A DNA stretch of 64,000 bases. Origin: Periplaneta americana (taxonomy: Eukaryota; Arthropoda; Insecta; Blattodea; Blattidae). Under the pieces are notes generated by a model. The model saw nothing but the letters and a program-made list of their open reading frames with translations. It did no database searches and had not been told where the DNA came from. Below are positions 1 to 10,855 of this stretch, in pieces; positions within the stretch are counted from its first letter, which is position 1; every line of letters starts with the position of its first letter. The translations under genes were made by a program, and so were the position numbers. The stretch is from positions 1,725,501-1,789,500 of the forward strand of contig NW_027185502.1 of the NCBI RefSeq assembly GCF_040183065.1, read 5' to 3'.

Positions 1-261
1 TTTTGGCCGATGAATTGTATATGCTTTAAATTGAATAGTAATCTATATAGCTCTACTGATAAATTGTTTGTGTTTGTAATTTGAAGTAGTTTGCATGATA
101 TGTATTATCAATTTCTGTATATCACAACTGGTTGAATTGTTTATACCTTAAATTTAATTAAATTGTTTTGTATTATAATATAGCTCAACTTATGAATGAT
201 CGTTTGCGTTTGTAAATTTAATAATCTGATTGGCTATGTATTGTATGCTTTTAGTAGAGCC

Positions 262-732
262 ATCGATGTAGCTCAGTCGGCAGACTCGCTGGGCTGCTGA
301 TCCGGAGCTGCGTTCGGGCTTGGGTTGGATCCCCCTTTGGACTTTGGTTTCTTCCGAGGTTTTCCACAGCCGTGGGACTGAAGCCGGATGGTCTATGGCG
401 AGTCCTTGGCATCAACACCTTTGATTTGATTACCCCCTTTGATTTGATTACCTGGTTGGGTTTTTCCGAGGTTTCCCCCACCGAAAAGGCAAATGCCGGG
501 TAATATTTTGGCGAATCCTCGGACCTCATTTCATCTCACTACATCTCGCCAAAATGTAAAAAAAAATTGTACAACATTGTAAAAATTGTAGAAAATTACT
601 AAATTGTAAAACTATAAAACTTTGTAAAAATTGTAATTGTAATAATGTAAAATGTTGACATGTTCCACATCTTAAAGCTTCATTGCTCATGTAAGATCTA
701 TGGAATAAAATAAATGAATGAATGAATGAATG
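262..732 (+). mobile_element. tRNA-derived SINE with ATGA-repeat tail
   Basis: The 5' part (about 266-345) is tRNA-like: a box-A-like TAGCTCAGTCGGCAGAC and a degenerate box-B-like TTGGGTTGGATCC. A conserved body and a 3' end CATGTTCCACATCTTAAAGC follow, then an (ATGA)n tail. The same head, body and tail are seen in reverse orientation at 21660-21885, which shows a dispersed family rather than a single tRNA gene. Pol III-type transcription and LINE-dependent mobilisation are known for this class of element. The copy is split by an A-rich stretch (about 545-655) that the second copy lacks. Confidence 0.75.
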
Positions 733-1960
733 AGTAACAGACGTAGCAATAGTAACAGTAGTAGTAAGAGTAATGGACGAAACAATAGTAACAGTAGTAG
801 TGATAGTAACAGACGTAGCAATAGTAATAGTAGTACTAATAGCAATGGACGTAACAATAGTAACAGTAGCAGTAATAGTAACAGTAGTAGTGATAGTAAG
901 AGACGTAGAAATAGTAACAGTAGCAGTAACAGTAATGGACGTAACAATAGTTGCAGTAGCAGTAATAGTAACAGTAGTAGTGATAGTAAGAGACGTAGCA
1001 ATAGTAACAGTAACAGTAGTAGTGATAGTAACAGACGTAGCAATAGTAACAGTAGCAGTAACAGTAATGGACGTAACAATAGTTACAGTAGCAGTAATAG
1101 TAACAGTAGTAGTGATAGTAAGAGACGTAGAAATAGTAACAGTAGCAGTAACAGTAATGGACGTAACAATAGTTGCAGTAGCAGTAATAGTAGTGATAGT
1201 AACAGACGTAGCATTAGTAACAGTAATGGACGTAACAATGGTTATAGTAGCAGTAATAGTAACAGCAGTAATGATAGTAACAGACGTCGCAATAGTAAGA
1301 GTAGCAGTAACAGTAATGGACGTAACAATAGTTATAGTAGCAGTAATAGTAACAGCAGTAGTGATAGTAACAGACGTCGCAATAGTAAGAGTAGCAGTAA
1401 CAGTAATGGACGTAACAATAGTCACATTAGCAGTAACAGTAACAGTAGTAGTGATAGTAACAGACGTAGCAATAGTAACAGTAGCAGTAACAATAATGGA
1501 CGTAACAATAGTTACAGTAGCAGTAATAGTAACAGCAGTAGTGATAGTAACAGACGTAGCAATAGTAACAGTAGCAGTAACAGTAATGGACGTAACAATA
1601 GTTACAGTAGCAGTAATAGTAACAGTAGTAGTGATAGTAACAGACGTAGCAATAGTAAGAGTAGTAGTAATAGTAATGGACGTAACAATAGTAACAGTAT
1701 TAGTGATAGTAACAGACGTAGCAATAATAATATTAATACTAATAGCAATGGACGTAACAATAGTAACAGTAGCAGTAATAGTGACAGTAGTAGTGATAGT
1801 AACAGACGTAGCAATAGTAACAGTAGTAGTAATAGTAACATTATTAGCAATAGTAACAGATGTAGCAATAGCAGCAAACGTAGCAATAATAGCAGACACG
1901 GCAATAGTAACATTATTAGTATTAGTAACAGACGTATAATAGTAATAGACTTAGAAAAAG
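728..1960. repeat. AGY/AAY minisatellite, about 90-bp higher-order unit
   Basis: Imperfect tandem array built of trinucleotides AGT, AGC, AAC and AAT. The landmark AATGGACGTAACAATAG recurs at about 90-bp spacing through the middle of the array (near 1316, 1406, 1496, 1586 and 1676), with shorter or longer steps at the edges. Because the unit is a multiple of three and poor in stops, frames on both strands stay open for hundreds of codons and give Ser/Asn, Val/Thr or Leu tracts. I regard these as by-products of the repeat. The array starts exactly where the ATGA tail of the upstream SINE ends. Confidence 0.9.
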
Positions 1961-2009
1961 GTTATATTACTAATATTAGTGGGAGTTACTCTAGGCCTAG
2001 AGTTTTTGA

Positions 2010-2155
2010 ACGACACACTGAGCTTCAGACGTTGCTTAGGGTCGAAACTGAACGCGGACGAAAAATGAAAAACGTTTGCCTGGAGACATCTTTAAGTGAC
2101 GGAATTCTTTTACGTGACGGAGCTCTATCACACGGGCCTCTCATTATTCTCTCTT
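2010..2155. repeat. Diverged dispersed repeat (partner at 11545)
   Basis: A stretch containing GGGTCGAAACTGAACG, then GTTTGCCTGGAGAC, then GGAATTCTTTTA aligns by eye, in the same orientation, with 11550-11650 (GCGTCGAAACTCAACA, TTTTCGCCTGAAGTC, GGATTCTTTTTC). The family is unknown. The match is weak enough that an alignment is needed to confirm it. Confidence 0.35.
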
Positions 2156-2159
2156 GAAT

Positions 2160-2927
2160 AACGTCATGCTAATAACTTAACTGTCTTTGTAATTCATAGC
2201 TTTCGGCTGGGTTTCATCCTGTTAATTACTTATACAAGGGCGAGCGTGATATCCGTGAAATTTCATTTTCGTGACAGTACGGTCTGTGAACGCAGCATTT
2301 CGTTCCTAGGATACAAAATGTTGCTAACATAAAATGTCCGTTTATTCTATATTTTTAATTTAAAATGAACATTGGGGTTGGTATGTACTGTAAGAAAAAT
2401 GCACGTTAACACAGTCTGTGGTTAGGAACTCTGTTTGCATAGATATTTTAATATAGAGATGATTTTTAGATTTCTGCGAAGTCAATTGCACTGCTATTAC
2501 GGTCAGCAGAACTACGGAAGCTGTATGAATGCAAAAAGAAGGAACAAATGAAGCGGCGGAAATGAAGTTTTCAAGGATTATAGTTATAACCATTTAGACA
2601 GAAAATACAGTGATGGCATTGTAATGGAACTATATAAAAGATGTTTCAAATTTAATGTCTAGAAATTTACGTACGTGTACTTAGAAACATTTTCAAAATA
2701 TTTCACGTAACATACCAGTAACCAAAGTTGCGCAGTTACAGAATGAATGAGGCCTATGCAAGTAGTTTGAAATTATTATAAATTATAATTATTACTATTT
2801 CTAATACTATGTTTCAAATGCTATTACTCAGATATGCATAACAGAAAGATCATATTAAACATCAATATATTTCAATTCTGCTTAAAATGTAAATAAACTC
2901 CTGGTATTTCATATTTTAAAGATGAGC
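2160..2927. other. No recognisable feature
   Basis: AT-rich sequence with only short reading frames (the longest, on the minus strand, is 77 codons) that resemble nothing I recognise. Confidence 0.5.
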
Positions 2928-3066
2928 TGCCATGGTGATCTAGCGGCCAGAGCGTTGGACGCATAATCCTGTGGACCGGGATTTGATCCCCGGCGTACCG
3001 CAGATTTATAACTTGTGTTGGGAAAGCCCGGGAAATGCCTGCTAATATTCGGTTGAAGGGCATTTA
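2928..3066 (+). mobile_element. tRNA-derived SINE fragment
   Basis: tRNA-like head with a box-A-like segment (GTGATCTAGCGGCCAGAG) and a box-B-like segment GGATTTGATCC, followed by a SINE-like body. The anticodon-arm region does not fold into an obvious functional tRNA. It abuts the next LINE fragment directly, so the end is uncertain. It is a different family from the SINE at 262. Confidence 0.55.
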
Positions 3067-3067
3067 T

Positions 3068-3447
3068 CAGCAAGTCTGCTTTCAAATATTCTGAAATTTA
3101 GAATTTATAAAACATTTATATTACCAGTTGTTCTATATGGTTGTGAAACTTAGACTCTTACTTTGAGAGAGAAGCAGAGGTTAAGGATGTTCGAGAATAA
3201 GGTGCTTAGGAAAATATTTGGGGCTAAGAGGGGTGAAGTTACAGAAAAATGGAGAAAGTTATGCAATGCAGAACTGCACGTATTGCATTCTCCACCTGAC
3301 ATAATTAGTAATATTAAATTGAGACGTTTGAGATGGGCAGGGCATCTAGCACGTATGGGCGAATCCAGAAATGCATATAGAGTGTTAGTAGGAAGACGTG
3401 AGGGAAAAAGACCTTTGGGGAGGGGGAGACTTAGATGGAAGGATAAA
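3068..3447 (+). pseudogene. Non-LTR retrotransposon ORF2 C-terminal fragment
   Basis: Codes for the region downstream of the reverse transcriptase core of a LINE: YGCET, then REKQRLRMFENKVLRKIFGA, then LRRLRWAGHLARMGESRNAY and [11 protein letters not shown] stop replaces the Trp expected after YGCET (about 3152). The open part runs from 3163. The element is truncated 5', and its C-terminus is lost at about 3447 where AT-rich sequence and an ATTT-type repeat begin. The family is the same as at 4519-5330 and 43684-44185. It is a dead fragment. Confidence 0.85.
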
Positions 3448-3499
3448 ATTAAAATTAATTACCTATTTCCTTATCTAATTAACTATTTACTTGTTTAAT

Positions 3500-4518
3500 T
3501 ACCTATTTACTTGTTTATTTATTTATTTGTTTATTTATTTAAAGTCCATAAGGCATTCCACCAGAACTTTACATAAACGTTTTTGTTCAGAATCACCTAT
3601 ATTTCACCCTTCACACCATGTACCATTCCTCCTGACTCACCCTGTATATATATCTTCATAACTTAGTGGACTTTTATGTAATTGGCATAAGAAACTGTAT
3701 AAAAAATTTCTGAACACTTGAAACTGGACATCGTTTCTGTACGAACGCTCCTTGTGTATAGAACGGACTCTTCTAATTGAGGTCTCGAATAAAACAACAG
3801 CCCAAGTCGCCTGTTTTGCGAAATAGAGATTTACGAGTATCCAGATGTCACCTCTGCTAAGACAGACTATCCATCGACAAGAAATAGCCAAAGTACACGT
3901 CTTCATACATTTTTATGACGTCTTCATGCTTCGTTCCCATGTAGAAGTACCCCAAGTCTATCACTCTATAGTCGACAGTACAACTTGTGTTGCTGCAAAG
4001 TCTGGAAAATGGAGGGCACTCGAGCTTCAGTGAATCTGATAGTGAAACTGGACTCAGAAAGGGCCGAACCCACAGAATGAAGCCAAAATAAACGTAAGAT
4101 AGTGAGAAAGTGTGACGAGGAGCAAAACTATACTCAACAACGTCCACCAAGAAGCATGCAGAAGAAAATGTTGAATAAAGGCCACAAGCTTTGCATAATT
4201 TCGTTCCCCACCTTCACGATAATGTCAATTATACCTTTGGCAGTCCAAAATATTTTGTCTTTTTGATAATGTGAGGAGTCTGATACTAAAATTTTCGTTG
4301 AAAAGAATATAGATCTTCACATCTTGAAAAGGAGGAACGTACTTAATTAACTAAAAGCAAACGACTTGGATCACTAGAGTATTTGTATGATATTATGGTA
4401 TATCCTTATAATCGATGTTTAGATGTGAGCTAATTCGTTATTTTTGTCTGAAATATATTTTGTGCAGAAATTGTTTATTGTTTATGTGATTTTTTTTTCG
4501 TTTAGTATATTATATATT
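3500..4518. other. No gene; short simple repeat and a possible transposon end
   Basis: Begins with an ATTT-rich simple repeat (about 3500-3545). On the minus strand, near 3650, the sequence ACAGGGTGAGTCAGGAGGAA resembles the start of an insect DNA transposon, but I see no partner end. Overlapping frames at 3845-4150 on both strands are not recognisable proteins. Confidence 0.35.
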
Positions 4519-5330
4519 AGGAGAAAATCCACAAACGATTAGGGAAAACACGGAAATTTTACTTGAAGCAAGTAAAGCGATCGGTTTGGAAGTAAATCCC
4601 GAAAAGACGAAGTATATGATTATGTCTCGTGACCAGAATATTGTACGAAATGGAAATATAAAAATTGGAGATTTATCCTTCGAAGGGGTGGAAAAATTCA
4701 AATATCTTGGAGCAACAGTAACAAATATAAATGACACTCGGGAGGAAATTAAACGCAGAACAAATATGGGAAATGTGTGTTATTATTCGGTTGAGAAGCT
4801 TTTATCATCTAGTCTGCTGTAAAACAATCTGAAAGTTAGAATTTATAAAACAGTTATATTACCGGTTGTTCTGTATGGTTGTGAAACTTGGACTCTCACT
4901 TTGAGAGAGGAACAGAGACTACGGGTGTTTGAGAATAAGATTCTTAGGAAAATATTTGGGGCTAAGAGGGATGAAGTTACAGGAGAATGGAGAAAGTTAC
5001 ACAACGCAGAACTGCACGCATTGTATTCTTCACCTGACATAATTAGGAACATTAAATCCATGCGTTTGCGATGGGTAGGGCATGTAGCACGTATGGGCGA
5101 ATCCAGGAATGCATATAGAGTGTTAGTCGGGAGACCGGAGGGAAAAAGACCTTTAGGGAGGCCGAGACGTAGATGGGAGGATAATATTAGAATGGATTTG
5201 AGGGAGGTGGGATATGATGACAGGGACTGGATTAATCTTGCTCAGGATAGGGACCGATGGCGGGCTTATGTGAGGGCGGCAATGAACCTTCGGGTTCCTT
5301 AAAAGCCATTTGTAAGTAAGTATATTTATA
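4519..5330 (+). pseudogene. Non-LTR retrotransposon ORF2, RT thumb and C-terminal region
   Basis: One reading frame from about 4519 to the stop at 5302, broken by one in-frame TAA at 4820-4822. It starts in the reverse transcriptase palm/thumb region (GLEVNPEKTKYMIMS, then FKYLGATVT) and passes through YGCETWTLTLREEQRLRVFE, LRWVGHVARMGESRNAYRVL and [13 protein letters not shown]. It ends with the family C-terminus [13 protein letters not shown]. The 3' end has a GTAAGTAAGTA-like tail, as in the copy at 43684. The endonuclease domain and YADD box are missing (5' truncation, usual for LINEs). The gene is one stop from open over this region, so the insertion is fairly young. Confidence 0.9.
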
Positions 5331-5401
5331 ATGAAGCAAAGTTTAATTCAGTATAGCAAAGAAGAATTAAAATAAAACAACGTGCAAAGTAAAGCTTAAA
5401 T

Positions 5402-5578
5402 CAGAGTGGTCAGCACAGAGCACCCTGGGGCTAGCGTCTCTTACCCGGGGAAAGCGCAGTGCATCATGGTGCACTCGTAGCTGCTAGCGGGTATGCTATC
5501 TCTTACTGCTCCACGACGGTGCACACGGGACGGCACCACTTACCCTTTGCACATTTCAGCGAGTGCTGACGACCACTG
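5402..5578. mobile_element. hAT-type MITE with 8-bp target duplication
   Basis: Terminal inverted repeats: CAGAGTGGTCAGCAC on the left and GTGCTGACGACCACTG on the right. The element is flanked by perfect 8-bp direct repeats GCTTAAAT (5394-5401 and 5579-5586). Length is 177 bp, with no coding capacity. Terminal CAG...CTG and an 8-bp duplication are the signature of the hAT superfamily. A second, inverted copy lies at 28033-28204. Confidence 0.9.
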
Positions 5579-5586
5579 GCTTAAAT

Positions 5587-6254
5587 AATCGTTCATTATT
5601 CCGTACCCAACAAGTACACAAACATGAAAACTTTATGCTACAATATTCAGTTTTATTACGTGAGACTATGACCTAAAACTTGTTAATAAAATGTAACCCA
5701 GAAATGAATAATTCAAATGGAACCTTCTCCTATAAAATTTAGTTTTCTAAACTTGGGTTGCTGTTTTATTAGAGATCTCAACTGTCTTTGTGATGATATG
5801 GCGTTGTTATAGCTCGCGCGAGAAACGATTACCAAAAAGCAATGGTGGCGTTGCTGTCTGTTTTGACGTGTGCATGTAGGCACGCCGAGGGGGGAGAGAT
5901 GCGAGCCGATGGAAGTACTGTCTCCTCCAAGAAGATGAACAAATGAGGACATCGCTGTGGAAATAAAGAACGTAGCAAGAGAAAAATTGGAAGCTAATTA
6001 AACGCGCAACATATGTTTACGAATGAAATAATAATACCGTGCGATACAAGACACGTATTCACATGCAATGGAACGAACTAAAGTCGTAATGTAACTATCA
6101 CAACCCAAGACTGATTCTATCGATGCCATTTCTCTTCCGACTATATTCTTGAATGTCATTCAAGTTATCTCGTGACCTTTCCTGTCGCCCGCTCTTCCTT
6201 ATCGCATTGTTTGATTCGCATTCCTTCCGTCGGTAATCCGTACTTCCGAGACCT
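5587..6254. other. No recognisable feature
   Basis: No gene recognised. The 79-codon minus-strand frame (5713-5952) resembles nothing known to me. Confidence 0.45.
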
Positions 6255-7178
6255 ATAGTAGAAGAGGAGATGATACTAAGAGATAATATACTACTGGAGC
6301 TAAATAACAGCTGCGAAAAGTATGGGATGAAGGTAAATTCAAACAAAACAAAGATCATAGTCAGAGGAAGAAAAATAAAGAAGGTAAACGTGCGAATTTT
6401 AAATGGGCAGTAAAACAAGTGGATAGCTTCATATACTTGGGGCGTACTATAAGCAGTAACATGAGCTGCTGCCAGGAAGTCAAAAGGAGGATAGCAATGC
6501 CAAAGAAAGACATTAAGAGAAAAAGTAGCATCTTCTGCAGGCTTCTGGAAGAAAGAACTAAGGAAGATACTAGTGAAGTGCTTTGTGTGAAGTGTGGCAT
6601 TGTATTGGGGCAGAAACATGGATATTACGACGAAATGAAGAGAAACGAATAGAAGCATTTGAAATGTGGATATGGAGAAGAATGGAGCGTGTGAAGTGGA
6701 CAGACAGAATAAGAAATGAAGCTGTGTTGGGAAGAGTGGGTGAAGAAAGAATGATGCTGAATCTGGTCAGGAAGAGGAAAAGGAATTGGCTGGGTCATTG
6801 GCTGAGAAGAAACTGCCTACTGAAGGATGCAGTGGACGGAATGGTGAACGGGAGAAGAGTTAAGGGCAGAAGAAAATATCAGATGATAGACGAGGTTTTG
6901 CGTTAGATAACGCAACGCTAAATCGAATCTTCACATTCCACTTTCTACTTTCATTTATTGTAATAGCAGCTGTAATATTATATTTACTATTTCTACACCA
7001 AACAGGATCAAATAACCCTACAGGATTAAATAGAAATATTGATAAAATCCCATTCCTAGACGACATTAAGATATATGGATCATGTGAGAAGATTAGAAAA
7101 GACAGAAAATAGGAAAGATTGGAGCATGCTGGGTTTGCAGTGAAAGATCTGCCCTTGGGCAGAACACTATGAATGAAT
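6255..7178 (+). pseudogene. LINE ORF2 3' fragment interrupted by a numt
   Basis: A second LINE family. The order is EEEMILRD, then YGMKVNSNKTKIIVRGRKIK (RT thumb), FIYLGRTISS, then RRMERVKWTDRIRNEAVLGR, VGEERMMLNLVRKRKRNWLG, HWLRRNCLLKDA and [15 protein letters not shown]. At 6894 the frame is replaced by mitochondrial sequence and resumes at 7064 with the element's own end (KIYG...), finishing in CTGCCCTTGGGCAGAACACT and an (ATGA)n tail (about 7149-7190). Several frameshifts and stops are present between 6255 and 6660. A minus-strand relative lies at 23335-23640. Confidence 0.85.
6894..7056 (+). pseudogene. cytb: Nuclear mitochondrial insert (numt), cytochrome b fragment
   Basis: The 163 bp translate without a stop as an internal part of cytochrome b. 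Visible family motifs are [32 protein letters not shown] and NIDKIPF. The codon AGA lies where insect cytochrome b has Ser (GLN-Ser-NID). AGA is Ser only in the invertebrate mitochondrial code, so the source was an insect mitochondrial genome. In mitochondria this protein is the haem-binding core subunit of complex III. Here only about 54 codons exist, inside a dead LINE, so it cannot function. The insert is bounded by TAGACGA at 6887-6893 and again at 7057-7063. Confidence 0.93.
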
Positions 7179-7274
7179 GAATGAATAAATGGTCTTGGAC
7201 GGTATAGGAATAAACATTTACATGGTAATAGATGTCAATTTCCTCTCCAAAAAAGCCTTTACATTTTCTATCGG

Positions 7275-7275
<1 letters not shown>

Positions 7276-7344
<69 letters not shown>

Positions 7345-7689
7345 TATTTAACCTGGCAGAGTTAAGGCCATACGGCCTTCTCTAACACACAACCAGGAGT
7401 AAAGACTGCGTTACAAAAAAACACTACAAATTTACAAAGTACACTACAATTTTACACACAAAACTGAATAAGATAATAATAAAATGTAAACAAGTAAGAA
7501 GAAATCAGACATAATATATAACATGCAGAAAGAAAGAGAGAAAGAAAAAAGCATAATAAAATGCGAACAGCAGGTCAAGATAAATGAGGTATACAAAGTA
7601 TAAAAAAAATAAGACAATTATTCATAATAATAATAGTAATAATAATAATAAATAAGAATAGTAATAATGATGATGATGATGATGATAAT

Positions 7690-7720
<31 letters not shown>

Positions 7721-7760
7721 GTAATAAAATAGTGCAGTACAAAGCATACAGTGAATACAA
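7276..7760 (-). mobile_element. Retroelement 3' end with (ATT)n tail and A/T microsatellites
   Basis: On the minus strand, a 3' end containing GGCCGTATGGCCTTAACTCT and CCAGGTTAAATAC (about 7344-7400) runs into an (ATT)n tail seen as (AAT)n at 7276-7343. A second imperfect AAT/GAT microsatellite lies at 7625-7725. The A-rich sequence between has no ORF. Microsatellite-like tails are usual for some LINE families. The exact family is not identified. Confidence 0.5.
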
Positions 7761-9109
7761 TATTAAGTACACACAATAAGGAAAATTATGATTATATATA
7801 GCTCAACTTATCACATTAGAGATATACCATTATCGGAAAATATGAAAACAAAAATATAAAATAATTTGAATATCACTAGAACATAAAAAAAAAATGTGAA
7901 TACGTGGAAACATGCAATACAACACTTGTCATAATACTAAGTTAGTATAGGACTAATATAGATATTATAGGTCACTCAAATTATGTTAGTAAAATATACA
8001 TAGGATTTCATATTAGATAATACAGCTTACGGACATATGGACTCAGTCACCAGCGTCTAGTTCGAAAACATCAGAAAAACAGAAATGTTGAAAAGGAGCA
8101 CTTTTAAAACAAGTTCCTTGTATTTTAGTTGAATGGATGAAAAAAAATCTTCAACTCCATCTAGCGCTCTATTCTCGCTCTATACGTAATCGTATATGCC
8201 CTGGTGTATTGTTCTCATGTACACAAAAAGAAGGGGAGAAAGCGCTCTCAAAGGAAGAGGTTTGTGGAGGGGGTTGATAGCGAAAGTGGCTCCTGGCGTT
8301 ATCACATTAGTCTCTGTTTACGTCCCGACCCAATTCCGATCTCTCGACATGAAATATGCAACAGGCAAGAGCCACCCTCTGTCGTCACCGAATCTCCAAC
8401 ACCCCCGCGCTAACCCCTACCAACCCACTGGTTGTTGTCGTCTGTGTTAAGAGGTCGAGAGGGGTTGAATTAACCGTCGTTTTCAATTGTATACAAAAAT
8501 ACTCAGAGAATGACTGACTAACTTTGAGACACTCTTGCACCAAAATTTTCACATCGTTTCCTAGATACGGGAGACGGAAATGAAATTGTGTTGTAATGAA
8601 CTTTCGGAATAAGATTGACTGGAATAGAATCTTAAAAGTAACAGAGTATTAACTCCTATCTGTGACAACATGGTAAATATGTTCTTCTTAAACTGCAGGA
8701 TTTACTAAGACTATTTCGTTTAAATGACGTCATTCCATTTTCGGACAATCAAGTGTAATGAAATTTTGAATTCCAACCAATCATAGTCTACATCGCGATA
8801 ATTTCTGGCAGCTCGATTTATTACTATCAATTTATCGCATGGGCGTTCTTTTGTTTAGTCAGTGTCGCCAACTGTTTCCACGTAAATCGATGAACATGAA
8901 TCCATTGTACTAAATAAAGTGCGAAATCCTACTTCCACATCTATATCTTCATCTTCTAATTCGATATCCTTTGTATCTAAAGAAAATTACACTCCTTCAC
9001 AACAATTTTTCATTTAATTAATGTATTAATCAGGTTATTTCTAATTATACTATAAAATGTTTAAATTAAATTATAATTTCAGTAGATATTGAAAACGTAG
9101 TTCTGTTAT
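7761..9109. other. No recognisable gene
   Basis: AT-rich, short frames only. An 84-codon frame at 8196-8450 overlaps a 69-codon frame, and neither resembles a known protein. Confidence 0.45.
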
Positions 9110-9541
9110 CAGGGTGCGATTTAAGATATCTGATGAGTGGGGGGGGGGGGGTAAAATCCTAGATAGGGAATACCACACATAAAATAATTATTATTATTCT
9201 CATTCGATACGGCTCAACGCTTGGTCGCACTGAGTTGCTTGTCTTGCATCTTGGTCATAATAATAATTATATCCGTGAACAGGCTTAAGATAAGATTTGT
9301 AATTCCTAAATTATTGATTGTTGTCAGCTTGCCGGTGATGATAATACATCAATATTATTTTCTTTGCTTACTTTGTACTTTATAAAGTACATAAACTCGT
9401 ATTGAAACAATTATATTTTGTGAAGGGCGAAAGAAGTTATCCCTGGCAGGGATGTTAATATTAATTTCTGAGGGGGGATAACTTTCCAACAGAGGGAGAA
9501 ATCCCACAATCCCTCCCATCCCCACGTTAAATCGTACCCTG
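9110..9541. mobile_element. hAT-type MITE with perfect 8-bp target duplication
   Basis: Ends CAGGGTGCGATTTAA and TTAAATCGTACCCTG form 15-bp inverted repeats with one mismatch. Flanking TCTGTTAT is present at 9102-9109 and 9542-9549. Length is 432 bp with no coding capacity. It carries a G-run (9139-9152) and GA/GGGGGG-rich stretches. The termini differ from those of the 5402 family. Confidence 0.88.
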
Positions 9542-9691
9542 TCTGTTATAATAACAAGAGAGAAGCGCAGTACATGTAATTAATATTTTTAAACCTGTAT
9601 TTCGTTTTTCTCAATTGGCATTACTGAATAACATTCAATGTCTTTATTGCAACTAAATAAAAATATTTACATACGGAATACTAAATAAATT

Positions 9692-10025
9692 TTACAAGAG
9701 AAAGAGTTCATACAAAGGGCTGGACTCAAGAAGAGTACCCAAAACGCTCAATGCATTTCCGCGTTGAATTGCAATACTTAAACGTTGACGCAAATAAGTA
9801 CTGCAACGACGATCACCGGTAATGGAGATCAAAATTTGGCCGATTTGAGATACCAAAACTTTAGCGTCATGACTCCAAGGACCGAAGGTCTCCACAGCAA
9901 AGGGGACAAAGTTATAATTGTCTAAAAGATGAGCATACTTACTGACTTTTTTTTTTCACGGCCAATTCAGCAGCAGATGCTGCGCGTCTGGAGGTATTCG
10001 GCAAGTGAGATTATTGCAGTAATCG
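9692..10025 (-). pseudogene. LINE ORF2 C-terminal fragment
   Basis: Minus strand, from about 10025 downwards: CNNLTCRIPPDAQHLL, then after a poly-A-type break KYAHLLDNYNFVPFAVETFG, followed by PWSHDAKVLVSQIGQILISI, TGDRRCSTYLRQRLSIAIQR and GNALSVLGT, with a stop near 9692. The ETFGPWS and QRGNALSVLGT blocks are typical of the C-terminal tail downstream of the reverse transcriptase in a widespread animal LINE group. The last 67 codons are open. The upstream join is disrupted by an A/T run near 9950. Confidence 0.8.
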
Positions 10026-10589
10026 TTATGCATCTATTTCAACTTCCAAAATGTCTTAAGTTAAGTATTCATAAATATACGATTATTAACATTTTGTGAG
10101 CGAATTTTAGAGATATATTATTTACATTTTTATTTTATTCACGAAATAGTCGCTTCGATCGTGGATTTATCGGCAAAACTCAGGTCTCTTGTGATATTAC
10201 TATAGAAAAAATGATGACGAGGTAATTTCATTAGCTTATTATTAGTAATACGGAAACAATATGTTGTTTTCATGATTAGGATGACAAAAATAGTGTCACG
10301 AATGTAACATACTCATGAGAAAGCATATTATGCTTTCTCATAATAGCCCTACTTACTTCAAGCGTGTCGCTATATATCTGTTCCTTTGCCAAGTTGTGAA
10401 TATTAGGTACCGTTTACAGTTCAATTTCTTTAACTATTAGTCAGCGGAGAACCGAAACTAAATAATTTAATCACTCTTCTTTTCTTTGTCTTGTTTTAGG
10501 TATACAGTCCAATGCGGTGTAAGATAGGTAGACTATTTTATACAGGAAGAACTGTAAGTAATGCCATTAATTTTAGGGGGTTACTCTTT

Positions 10590-10855
10590 CTGATATTTCA
10601 AACAAAAAAGTTGAATAAAACTTTGCTCGTTTTTACTTCCTTTTAGAAATAAAAGTTCTATTATATGAAATACTTCATATCGTATTTTGCGAAAGCCATT
10701 CTTTTAATTTCCAATATGTTCAGTCAATTTAAGAGATCATTGTATTATGATAATAAATACTGAAATAATTGCAGGTTTGTCCTTTAAATGTGCAGAAATT
10801 TGACCCGAGAAATGTAACTTTTCGTTCTGCAAAAGAATTTTACTACTAAATTATG
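10590..10855. repeat. Dispersed repeat, copy A (partner at 29880)
   Basis: The segment around CTTTTAGAAATAAAAG, GCGAAAGCCATTCTTTTAAT, GTCAATTTAAGAGATC and GTCCTTTAAATGTGCAGAAA is found again, diverged, at 29880-30150 in the same orientation. No ORF. The family is unknown. Confidence 0.6.

Noticed and set aside
526-2157. Open frames of 388-475 codons on both strands (Ser/Asn, Val/Thr and Leu-rich).
   Set aside because: They follow the trinucleotide minisatellite exactly, begin in a SINE tail and have no domain outside the repeat.
3845-4150. Overlapping plus and minus frames of 62 and 97 codons.
   Set aside because: No recognisable domain, no codon pattern and no neighbour support.
8196-8450. 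84-codon frame with a Cys-rich end.
   Set aside because: Overlapped by another open frame, with no family features.
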